Shown here: positions 6,964 through 13,388 of the stretch, one piece after another | Numbering within the stretch: position 1 is the stretch's first letter | Layout of the letters: the number at the start of each line of letters is the position of its first letter | The notes under the pieces: model-generated | The model's database searches: none | Told to the model about the DNA's origin: nothing | The model's input: the letters and a program-made list of their open reading frames with translations, nothing else | Assembly (NCBI GenBank): GCA_031376285.1 | Contig: JANMDN010000016.1 | Span: 1 to 18,197, forward strand | From: JANMDN01 sp031376285 | GTDB taxonomy: Bacteria > Actinomycetota > Thermoleophilia > Miltoncostaeales > Miltoncostaeaceae | Direction: 5' to 3' | DNA length: 18,197 bases | Translations under genes and position numbers: made by a program

Positions 6964-7884
6964 TCAGCGGCGACGCGCAAGGACCAGCGTTCGCGAGATG
7001 TGCAGCGACAGGTCGTCGCGATCCACCACACACCGGGGGTCGCCGGGGTCGGCAAGTGCTGCCAAGACCTCACGGTCGGCCGGATCGAGGTGGGCGGGCG
7101 CACGGTGGGCGCTTGTCTGGAACTCCTGGAGTGCGCACTGACGGGTTGCCGCGTCGAGCGGGGCCGGCAGGTGGCGGGTCAGCTCGCGGTGCTCCAGCAC
7201 GTCGAAGCCGGCGGCCGTGAGCGTGGCCGGCCAGTCGAGCGATAACGCTCCGGCTGGGAGGTGCTCCTCAAACGCGGCCCGAACGGCGGTGGCGTGGCGT
7301 TCCACGAACCCCTCGCGGCCGACGTCGAATCCGGCGGGAAGCTGGCCGTGCAGGTGGCGCCCGAACTCCACGACGGCGAGCACCCCACCCGGTCGCAACA
7401 GGCCGCGCACCTTAAGGAGGGCGCTCGGAAGCTCGGTCAGGTGATGGAGCACCATCGACGCCCACACCACGTCCACCGACGCATCAGCTGCGACCTCGGC
7501 GAGCGATGCTTCGAGATCGCCGATCGCCGTGGTGAAACGGTCGTCGACTCCGAACCGGGCGGCACGATCCTCTGCGCGCTCAAGGAGTTCCGGCGAGGTA
7601 TCGGCGGCGGTGACCAGCGCGCTTCGGAACCGTTCGGCCAGGAGCACCGAGGCCACACCCGGACCGCTCCCGACATCGACGATCCTTCGCACCTCAGCCG
7701 AACCCGTCACCGACGCGAGCGCGGCGACCGCCTCGCGCAAGAGCGGCATTGCGACCTCCCCCTCCAACTCGAGGCGCGCGCCGGCCTCACCCCAGTCGCG
7801 CGGCGCTCCGTGGCCGTGCTCGTGGAGACGACCGCTGTGGCGATCCTCAGAGGCGTGCTCGGGGCGATGGGGTTGATGCGACAC
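6964..7884 (-). CDS. class I SAM-dependent methyltransferase with His-rich N-terminus
   Basis: A 306-residue protein starting at GTG 7884. Residues 68-77 (IVDVGSGPGV) are methyltransferase motif I for SAM binding, followed by the acidic TAADTSPELLERA, then a DVVWASMVLHHL post-motif and LLRPGGVLAVVEFG, all typical of Methyltransf_11/25-type Rossmann enzymes. The first 30 residues contain many histidines (MSHQPHRPEHASEDRHSGRLHEHGHG), which could bind metal or be unstructured. No substrate is evident. The gene is convergent with the SRPBCC gene, with about 26 bases between stops. Confidence 0.9.
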   Translation of the reverse strand: MSHQPHRPEHASEDRHSGRLHEHGHGAPRDWGEAGARLELEGEVAMPLLREAVAALASVTGSAEVRRIVDVGSGPGVASVLLAERFRSALVTAADTSPELLERAEDRAARFGVDDRFTTAIGDLEASLAEVAADASVDVVWASMVLHHLTELPSALLKVRGLLRPGGVLAVVEFGRHLHGQLPAGFDVGREGFVERHATAVRAAFEEHLPAGALSLDWPATLTAAGFDVLEHRELTRHLPAPLDAATRQCALQEFQTSAHRAPAHLDPADREVLAALADPGDPRCVVDRDDLSLHISRTLVLARRR

Positions 7885-7890
7885 GGCGGT

Positions 7891-7918
7891 AGTTTAGGCG
7901 GGGTGCCGACAGTCTCAG
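7891..7918 (-). promoter_or_regulatory. candidate leaderless promoter of the 6964-7884 methyltransferase
   Basis: On the minus strand CTGAGA (7913-7918, 4 of 6 against TTGACA), a 16-base spacer and TAAACT (7891-7896, 4 of 6 against TATAAT) precede the GTG at 7884 by 6 bases. No Shine-Dalgarno is visible. The arrangement matches the leaderless layout seen at arsR, at the DUF433 gene and at the gene starting at 9517. Confidence 0.4.
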
Positions 7919-8446
7919 CCGGGTAGCGGCGACCGACCAGGTCACCCCCGAGTCCCAGTCGCCACCCCAGAAAGCGTCGAGGGGTGTCTGGCTGGAGGCC
8001 CGGGGGCCGGGACCTGACCCCCGATATCACGTCGACGTCGAGGTCGTGGCCAGGAACGTCTTGAACTCGATCGCGCAGCATCGTCCTGAGGGCGCAGCCA
8101 GCCGGCCCCGGCTGCTCGGCTTGGGTGATGCCGGTCCTCGACGGGTCGCTTTCTCGACTGGATCGCCTGGCGTGTGGTCACGTGGGCTGGTGAGCGCGGT
8201 TGGGGGCCCGAGGGGGTTCCGGGCCTGTCGCGACGCCAACCAGAACCTCGTCTCGTGGCAGCCCCCCGTCGCGGAGGCCACGACTCGCGGGCGTCGGGGT
8301 CGCGTTCGGTCCGACAAACGGTCGCGTTGAATGGCGACAATCTGTAGCGGACTGCAAGGTCTGACCGTTACAGGGCACGGACGCCCCGCGAAGTAGAACG
8401 ACGCGGCCTCCTTCGGGGCGCGAGTCATCAGGACGCCCCAATCGGC
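7919..8446. other. intergenic stretch containing repeat copy 2
   Basis: About 530 bases without a credible gene. Positions 7919-8207 show nothing I recognise. Positions 8208-8387 are repeat copy 2. The short frames across it are high in Arg/Pro and overlap the repeat in several frames at once. Confidence 0.6.
8208..8387 (+). repeat. composite dispersed repeat, copy 2 (long block and 17-mer, hairpin missing)
   Basis: Positions 8208-8355 match 4975-5135 in the same orientation, differing by scattered substitutions and an internal deletion of ~13 bases. The sequence then jumps straight to AAGGTCTGAC (8356-8365) and the 17-mer (8371-8387, last base changed). The ~65-base hairpin present at 5136-5200 in copy 1 is absent. 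Confidence 0.8.
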
Positions 8447-9517
8447 TCAGGTGCAGTTGCGCGAGCTTTGGCCGCCGCCGGATTGGGACGGGCAGAGGAT
8501 GTCGGAGATCACCCAGGTGCTCTTCGCGCCGCGCGCGGGGATGGAGCTGATGGCGTTTGTGATCACGTGCCGGTGGGCCGTGCAGGGCGCCTCCCAGGGG
8601 CCGATCTCGATGCGGTCGCCGCGGTAGCCGTTCGTTCCCTTGGTCGTGTCGTCGCGGAGGATCACGATCCTCCCGACGGTTCCCGTGAGGCAGTCGCCCG
8701 GGCGGTGGACGCTTGAGCCCGCCTTCGACCCGATTCGCACCGTGAGGACGGCCCGGAGGGTCCGTCCGGGGGCGATGACAGACAAGTCGATGTCGGTGAC
8801 GACGATTGGGATGTGCGGCACCCGGCACCGGCTGCGGTGGGGCGTGTCGGTGACGTTGCCGCTGCCTTGGATGTCACCGTTCTCGAGGCGTCGGCCGATG
8901 ATCTGGCCGCTCGTGATACTCGCCGGTCGGCCGCTCGGGCACTTTCCGGCGTCGGAGGGCGGGGCGGTGGTTTGAGTGAACGCGTAGAAGAGCGCGCGGA
9001 CCTCGAAGGGCCCGTCGTAGGGATGAGTTGCGACCCGCGTCTCGCCAGAGTCGCCTTTGATGTGGCGCTCCCACGTCCCGGTGTAGGGCCCGCTGCCGCC
9101 AGAGTCCTCGGAGTAGGTGCCGGAAAAGCCAAGCGGGGTCTTGGTGCTGATGGTCAAGCGGAAGGAACCGGCGGCACCCGCGAATCGGCCGTTGCTCAGG
9201 AAGCGCGCGTTGAGCAGGGAGCCGGTTCCGCAGGCCACGACGATTCCTTGATCGCCCTTGGCCGTTCCGTAGGAGCCGGCGTAGAGCTGGGGGCCAGATT
9301 TGCACGGCAGGCGGTTGAAGAGCACGGAGGCGTTCGCGGCGGTCTTATAGGCCGCGAGCTGCTGGGGCGGGATGACGCTGAGGCGCAACGTGCCGGTCGA
9401 GGTGAGCCACTTGCCGGCCCAAATCGACGTCGAGGAGTGCGACGCGAACGCCGAGGGCGCCGTCACGAGCATTCCGGCGGTGGCGACGAGCGTCGCGAGT
9501 ATGCGGCGTCGGATCAC
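8447..9517 (-). CDS. secreted Cys-rich protein of unknown function
   Basis: A 356-residue protein starting at GTG 9517, with a Sec-type signal peptide in the first ~25 residues (MIRRRILATLVATAGMLVTA core, cleavage near AFA-SH). The mature part has an N-terminal half resembling a lipocalin-like or beta-rich module (WAGKWLTSTGTLRLSV, later GFSGTYSEDSGGSGPYTGTWERH). The C-terminal half holds most of eight cysteines, plausibly four disulfides. I do not recognise a named family. A -10-like TAGCAT 6 bases before the GTG suggests a leaderless transcript. Downstream, at 8371-8387, lies repeat copy 2. Confidence 0.7.
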   Translation of the reverse strand: MIRRRILATLVATAGMLVTAPSAFASHSSTSIWAGKWLTSTGTLRLSVIPPQQLAAYKTAANASVLFNRLPCKSGPQLYAGSYGTAKGDQGIVVACGTGSLLNARFLSNGRFAGAAGSFRLTISTKTPLGFSGTYSEDSGGSGPYTGTWERHIKGDSGETRVATHPYDGPFEVRALFYAFTQTTAPPSDAGKCPSGRPASITSGQIIGRRLENGDIQGSGNVTDTPHRSRCRVPHIPIVVTDIDLSVIAPGRTLRAVLTVRIGSKAGSSVHRPGDCLTGTVGRIVILRDDTTKGTNGYRGDRIEIGPWEAPCTAHRHVITNAISSIPARGAKSTWVISDILCPSQSGGGQSSRNCT

Positions 9518-9523
9518 GGGGCC

Positions 9524-9552
9524 ATGCTATTCGCCAATCGGGCGGGCCGCAA
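9524..9552 (-). promoter_or_regulatory. candidate leaderless promoter of the 8447-9517 gene
   Basis: On the minus strand TTGCGG, a 17-base spacer, then TAGCAT (9524-9529) lies 6 bases before the GTG start at 9517. The -35 matches consensus at only 3 of 6 positions. The spacing to the start codon is the same as at the 6964-7884 and DUF433 genes. Confidence 0.35.
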
Positions 9553-9900
9553 CGCGACGACGGTCGGATCGTCGCCGGAGGGAGGAGCACCGGGCAGGGG
9601 GTGCGGCGAGGTGGAGGATGACGGGGATCGAACCGTCGACTCCCGCCCGCGACCCAGCATTGGCGACGACTTAGGAACCCCGGCACGGGTCAGCAAAACG
9701 CTTCGAGGCGCAACCTCCGACGACACCGCCCTGACTCGTACGCAAGCCGGGGTTCTGGTTCGTCCTCAGCGGGACTGTCGGACGCTGCCTTGTCAATTGG
9801 GGCTGCGGTGCCGGGTCATGCGCGCGTTATTTCGTCGTTCCACATTCGGTGGATGACGCGGCTTGCGAGGTGTCGTTTGTCGGGCGTCCGGCCTTGAAGG

Positions 9901-10068
9901 GGGTCAGGTCCCGCGTTCTACCTACGGTGTAAGTCCTGCCAGCGCCGGCTTCGATAGAGCGTCGCCTTGATCCTCGCTTTGCTGCCCGCCGGGATCGGAG
10001 AACGAACTTACGGTGTAGGTCGAACGCAGGACTTGACCCGTCAGTGGACCACAGGGCACGGACGCCCG
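9901..10068. repeat. inverted-repeat element with adjoining 17-mer
   Basis: The left arm 9901-9925 and right arm 10015-10039 are inverted copies agreeing at about 22 of 25 positions, separated by ~89 bases. The arms contain a diverged form of the family arm (GAACGCAGGACTTGAC at 10022-10037). The intact 17-mer CAGGGCACGGACGCCCG follows at 10052-10068. Confidence 0.7.
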
Positions 10069-10077
10069 AGCGCGAGT

Positions 10078-10112
10078 GGACTCTCGGAGGGGTGATCGAA
10101 CGCAGGTCTGAC
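10078..10112 (+). repeat. dispersed repeat unit (GTGATCGAACGCAGGTCTGAC type)
   Basis: The unit reads GGACTC, CTCGGAGGGG-like bases, then GATCGAACGCAGGTCTGAC. Closely related units occur at 11254-11289 and 11313-11350 in the same orientation. Its 3' half is the same arm seen in the hairpin copies. Confidence 0.65.
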
Positions 10113-10298
10113 CCCTAAAGTGCTGCGAGTACCGCGCCAGCCACGTCGACGTCCAAGAGGACGTTCGTCACATCGGTGGCTGATAGAAGTGATCGATCCG
10201 TCACCTAACGCGACCCGCATCGGTCTCTTGCTGGCACCGGCTGCTTCCAAGGGATCTGCGCGCGGCATCCGCACCACGACCAAGGAGTCAGGACTCAG

Positions 10299-11096
10299 AT
10301 GACAACGACGACCGGCGACGCGCCCGAGGGTTTCAGCAAGGCCGCCGAGGCTTACGACGCTGCCGTACGGCACAACATTGCCGGTTCCGAGCGGCTTGTG
10401 ATGTCGCTGCCTGAGGGCGGCTACGCACGGGTGCTCGATGTGGGGTGCGGCACGGGCTTCTCGTCGGCGGCGATGATCCGTCGCTTCGACGTGTCGACGC
10501 TCGTTGGGGTGGATCCCGCCGAAGGCATGCTGGAAGTCTTCACCACCAAGCTCGACGAGTTCCCCGACGTTCAGGTCGAGTTGCGTGCCGAGGACGTCAT
10601 GCAGATGAGCGTCCCCGACGACGAGTTCGATGCGGTGATCTGCGCGATGGCGCTGCACTGGTTCGCGGACAAGCCCGGGGCTGTTGCCCGCATGGCGCGT
10701 GCGCTGCGGCCCGGTGGGGTTATCGGCATCCTTACCGCCGGTCGCGGTGGCGAGGATGCGTGGCGCGAGTTACTTGAGCGCATCGGCGCGCCGAGTGCCT
10801 GGACCGGTTGGTTTGCCGAGAACCAGCGCGACGTCGACGAGATCGCAACCGACCTGCGCGCGGCCGGCCTCGAACCCATCGATGTCTGGATGGAGCGCCG
10901 CCGCCGCGCGACGCCTCCAGACGCGTTCATGGCTCGCACGCGCTCGGTGGCCGCGCATCTTCTCGGCAACCCGCCCGGTGGATTCAGCGACCTGGACCAG
11001 CGCATCGAGGCCGCGCTACACGCCGCATCCGGGCCGGATGGATTCGTCTACGACTACTGCAAGCTCTTCGCCGTGGCGCGAAAGCCTGTGCGGTAG
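10299..11096 (+). CDS. class I SAM-dependent methyltransferase
   Basis: A 265-residue protein with motif I RVLDVGCGTGFSS at about residues 44-56, then VGVDPAEGMLEV (acidic loop binding the ribose), DEFDAVICAMALHWF and MARALRPGGVIGIL. These are standard features of the Methyltransf_11/UbiE-like group. The C-terminal third (FMARTRSVAAHLLG, FVYDYCKLFAVARKP) should form the substrate lid, but no substrate can be named. AAGGAG lies 12 bases before the ATG at 10299, a somewhat long spacing. The gene stands alone between repeat-rich intergenic regions. Confidence 0.9.
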   Translation: MTTTTGDAPEGFSKAAEAYDAAVRHNIAGSERLVMSLPEGGYARVLDVGCGTGFSSAAMIRRFDVSTLVGVDPAEGMLEVFTTKLDEFPDVQVELRAEDVMQMSVPDDEFDAVICAMALHWFADKPGAVARMARALRPGGVIGILTAGRGGEDAWRELLERIGAPSAWTGWFAENQRDVDEIATDLRAAGLEPIDVWMERRRRATPPDAFMARTRSVAAHLLGNPPGGFSDLDQRIEAALHAASGPDGFVYDYCKLFAVARKPVR

Positions 11097-11350
11097 CGGT
11101 TGCGAGCACATCGCGACGGCTCCGAGTGGTGGGGTCGTCATTGAGGGTCGCGCGACGTGGTCACGATCCGCTCACGGCCGCGTCACACCGCGCCGCGACG
11201 GGCGGCGTGATCGGGTCGGCGAACGACGGCCTCCCCTCTGAACGTCCACGAATGGACTCCTCGTAGGGGCGACCGAACGGAGGTCTGACCTCGACAGGGG
11301 ATGCCTGCGAGTCGACTCCCTCGAAGGAGTGATCGAACTCAAGGTCTGAC
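11097..11350. other. intergenic stretch ending in two tandem repeat units
   Basis: Nothing recognisable lies at 11097-11253. Two related repeat units follow at 11254-11289 and 11313-11350, separated by ~23 bases. The left edge of the IS110 element lies shortly after. Confidence 0.5.
11254..11350 (+). repeat. two tandem dispersed-repeat units
   Basis: Unit one (11254-11289) ends GAACGGAGGTCTGAC and unit two (11313-11350) ends GAACTCAAGGTCTGAC. Both begin with GACTCC and a CTCG-AGG segment like the unit at 10078-10112. Unit two is immediately followed by TGTGATGC, the same bases that follow the right arm at 5195-5210. Confidence 0.65.
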
Positions 11351-11534
11351 TGTGATGCTCGGGGGGCGGTCTCGTCTGGGGCTGCTGCGAGGATCGGTGC
11401 CAATGGTGAGCGTTTGTGACTCTGGGTCTGACTGACCTCCACGTGTGGAGTGTCCTTTTCGGGATTTGTCCGTGCGCTTGCTGTCGGCATCGACCTGGCG
11501 TCCCGAGCTTGTGTGGCTTGATCAGGAGCTTGTC

Positions 11535-11568
11535 CATCTTCGTTCCGGCCGAGGCCGGAACGAAGATG
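11535..11568. ncRNA. strong hairpin in the IS110 5' non-coding region, candidate bridge RNA part
   Basis: A perfect inverted repeat with arms CATCTTCGTTCCGGCC (11535-11550) and its complement (11553-11568) encodes a stem of ~15 bp with a tetraloop-sized turn. It lies ~90 bases upstream of the transposase start, inside the non-coding end. IS110-group elements are known to encode a structured bridge RNA in this region that pairs with donor and target DNA. The hairpin is seen directly; its role as bridge RNA is inference. It could instead be a terminator or protein-binding site. Confidence 0.45.
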
Positions 11569-11658
11569 TGACCTTTCACAGTCCTGCCCACGTTCGGTTT
11601 CTACACCCCAGGCCGATCCCGACGAGTACCCCCAAACGAACAAGCGGTGGAGGCAGAG

Positions 11659-12700
11659 ATGATGCTTGCAGACCAAGTCGATGTCGTTATCGGTTGCGAC
11701 ACCCACCGCGACACCCACGCCCTCGCCGCCGTTGTCGCGGCGACAGGCGCAGTTGATGACCAGTTCGAGATCCCGACAACCCGGGTCGGGTACCAGCAGG
11801 CCCTCGCAAGGGCCCACTCGGAGTTCCCCGGGCCTCGCGCATGGGCCATCGAGGGGACCGGTTCCTATGGCAAAGGTTTTTGCCGGTACCTGACCACCCG
11901 GGGCGAGTGGGTCATCGAGGTGAGCCGACCGCTACGGCGGCCACTCAAATCACGACCGAAATCAGACCAACTCGACGCGATCGGCGCGGCCCGTGCCGCG
12001 CTCGCCCAATGCGTGCATAACACGCCGCGTGCAGGGCAGTTGCGTGAAGCGTTGCGGGTGTTGATGATCGCGCGAGACAGTGGCGTCCAGATCCGCGCCC
12101 GGTCCTTGAAACAAATCAAAGCACTGATCGTGACCGCCCCAGACGACCTTCGCGACAAGCTGCGCGATCTCGCGAAGGTTTCGCTTCTCACTGCCTGCGT
12201 AGCACTGCGGACAAACGTAGTCGATCCCGCCGAGGCCGCGACACGCCTCGCGCTACGGACCCTGGCGCGCGCCGCCCGAAACGCGGGCCAGGACGCGAAG
12301 GCCCTCGAGGTTGAGATCACCGCACTCGTTGAACAAGGGTGGCCCGGGCTGCTTGACCAAACCGGGATCGGACCTGTCACCGCCGCACAACTGGTGATCA
12401 GCTACAGCCACCACGGCCGCTGCAAAACCGAAGCCGCGTTCGCGCGCCTCGCTGCCTGCGCACCGCAGCATCAAGCGGGAACACCACACGCCACCGCCTC
12501 GACCCCGGCGGGGACCGAAAACTCAACCAAGCCCTTCACACGATCGCGATCCACAGGGCCCGCCACGACCCCGAGACCAAGGCCTACCTTGAGAAGAAAC
12601 CCGTGAAGGAAAAACGCCGCGCGATGCCCGCCGGTGCCTCAAACGCCACATCGCCCGACGCCTCTACAACGACCTCAAAAACATGCCAATAGCGACTTGA
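11659..12700 (+). pseudogene. IS110-family transposase, two frameshifts
   Basis: From ATG 11659 (GGAGG at 11649-11653) the protein shows the RuvC-like DEDD domain: VIGCDTHRDTH, then AIEGTGSYG, then KSDQLDAIGAARAAL. This is followed by a coiled region and the second domain beginning WPGLLDQTGIGPVTAAQLV. The frame changes near 12465-12468: the downstream sequence in the next frame reads ASSGNTTRHRLDPGGDRK and LNQALHTIAIHRARHDPETK. It changes again near 12596-12601, after which the sequence reads CLKRHIARRLYNDLKNMPIAT and stops at 12698-12700. Both are consistent with single-base deletions. Repaired, the protein would be ~348 residues, normal for IS110. The first break falls at the (P)ASSG motif with the presumed catalytic serine, so the encoded protein should be inactive. 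Sequencing error in one of the two cannot be excluded. Confidence 0.85.
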
Positions 12701-12722
12701 CACGCAATAGGAGCATCCCCCA

Positions 12723-12739
12723 CAGGTCACGGACGCCCG
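12723..12739 (+). repeat. 17-mer repeat, one mismatch
   Basis: CAGGTCACGGACGCCCG, differing from the consensus at one base. It lies 11 bases beyond the 3' end of the secreted-protein gene at 12751-13197 and just outside the IS110 right end. Confidence 0.7.
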
Positions 12740-12750
12740 TGTCCGACCCC

Positions 12751-13197
12751 TCAACCCAGTTCGATGCTGTTGATCTCCGGCGAGCACTCAGAGATCGGTG
12801 CGCCAGCCTTGACCCCTTCAGGCTTGCCGAGGTCCTTCGTCCAGCGGCGCTTGGCTCGAGCATCGACGCCGATGTCCTGGAGTGACCCGAAGCCATCGCC
12901 GTGAAGCCCACCGCGCTTGATGCGGTAGTTGGGCTGCACGTGGATGGTGATGTGGGCATCCAGTCCGTTGACGAACGTGATGCGCATCTGGACCTGGTCC
13001 TTGTGCCAGAGACAGACCACGCTGCGCCGCTTCAGGAGCTGGAGGGCTTCCTTGTCACCGGCATAGAGCGTCGAGGCCTTGATGGTGCCCGGCACCGGCT
13101 TAGCCTTCGGCCCAGCCTGCAAGGCCGTAGGCAGCGCGATCGCCGCGGCGAGACCGCCAGCGATAACAGCTGTGCGAAGCGGTCGGGAGATACGCAT
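12751..13197 (-). CDS. small secreted protein of unknown function
   Basis: A 148-residue protein with a clear signal peptide (MRISRPLRTAVIAGGLAAAI, likely cleaved after residue ~28 near LQA-GP). AGGAG about 10 bases before the ATG supports the start. The mature part is basic, with two cysteines (VVCLWHKDQVQMRITFVNGL and ISECSPEI) that could form one disulfide, and alternating beta-type segments. I do not recognise a family. The gene ends among repeat sequences and the next gene on its strand (13389-14537) is separated by a 190-base gap, so it is probably monocistronic. Confidence 0.75.
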   Translation of the reverse strand: MRISRPLRTAVIAGGLAAAIALPTALQAGPKAKPVPGTIKASTLYAGDKEALQLLKRRSVVCLWHKDQVQMRITFVNGLDAHITIHVQPNYRIKRGGLHGDGFGSLQDIGVDARAKRRWTKDLGKPEGVKAGAPISECSPEINSIELG

Positions 13198-13322
13198 CGG
13201 TGAGTCTCCTGTGCTCGGAACGAGAGGAACCCTGGCCTACCAGGATTCAACCGATGCCGGAGCCCGCAGGCGGCGCCGGATGTTCCAGTGCGACATCTGC
13301 CAGACGGCGAGATCCGGTCATG

Positions 13323-13339
13323 CGGGCGTCCGTGCCCTG
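13323..13339 (-). repeat. 17-mer repeat, reverse orientation
   Basis: A perfect copy, reading CGGGCGTCCGTGCCCTG on the plus strand. The match to the copy at 16288 extends to 24 bases (13322-13345 against 16287-16310). It lies between the small secreted-protein gene and the 3' end of the probable anti-sigma gene. Confidence 0.75.
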
Positions 13340-13388
13340 TCGGGGATGCCCCCCATCGTGTCCGACGGGGGCCGGTTCAGGTCACCTT

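Larger units (their letters stand above)
9553..10298. other. intergenic stretch with T-arm-like sequence and repeat elements
   Basis: About 750 bases without a credible gene. On the minus strand, 9610-9640 resembles the T arm and acceptor 3' strand of a tRNA or tmRNA but cannot be extended into one. Positions 9901-10039 form an inverted-repeat element, 10052-10068 is the 17-mer and 10078-10112 another repeat unit. The final ~180 bases lead into the methyltransferase gene. Confidence 0.55.
11351..12722 (+). mobile_element. IS110-family insertion sequence, probably inactive
   Basis: The element is defined by the IS110-type transposase pseudogene at 11659-12700, a ~300-base non-coding 5' region and a short 3' region. 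Exact ends are uncertain because IS110 elements lack terminal inverted repeats. The boundaries given are the limits set by repeat sequence on both sides: the arm GAACTCAAGGTCTGAC ends at 11350 and the 17-mer begins at 12723. In intact copies these two parts lie next to each other, so the IS appears to sit inside a repeat. Short inverted GATGCTC (11354-11360) and GAGCATC (12711-12717) lie near the proposed ends. Confidence 0.6.

Noticed and set aside
8813..9856. Plus-strand open frame of ~347 codons opposite the secreted protein
   Set aside because: Gly/Arg-rich with no recognisable motif; the minus strand has a signal peptide and regular Cys spacing.
9602..9980. Complete tmRNA or tRNA on the minus strand
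   Set aside because: No matching 5' acceptor half, no tag-coding frame ending in the usual Ala codons plus stop, and the T loop is one base too long.
10041..10658. Minus-strand open frame of ~205 codons overlapping the methyltransferase start
   Set aside because: It runs through repeat sequence (its end encodes the 17-mer) and opposite a convincing methyltransferase motif I.
11161..11817. Minus-strand open frame of ~218 codons over the IS110 left end
   Set aside because: It crosses repeat units, the hairpin and the transposase start; no domain signal.
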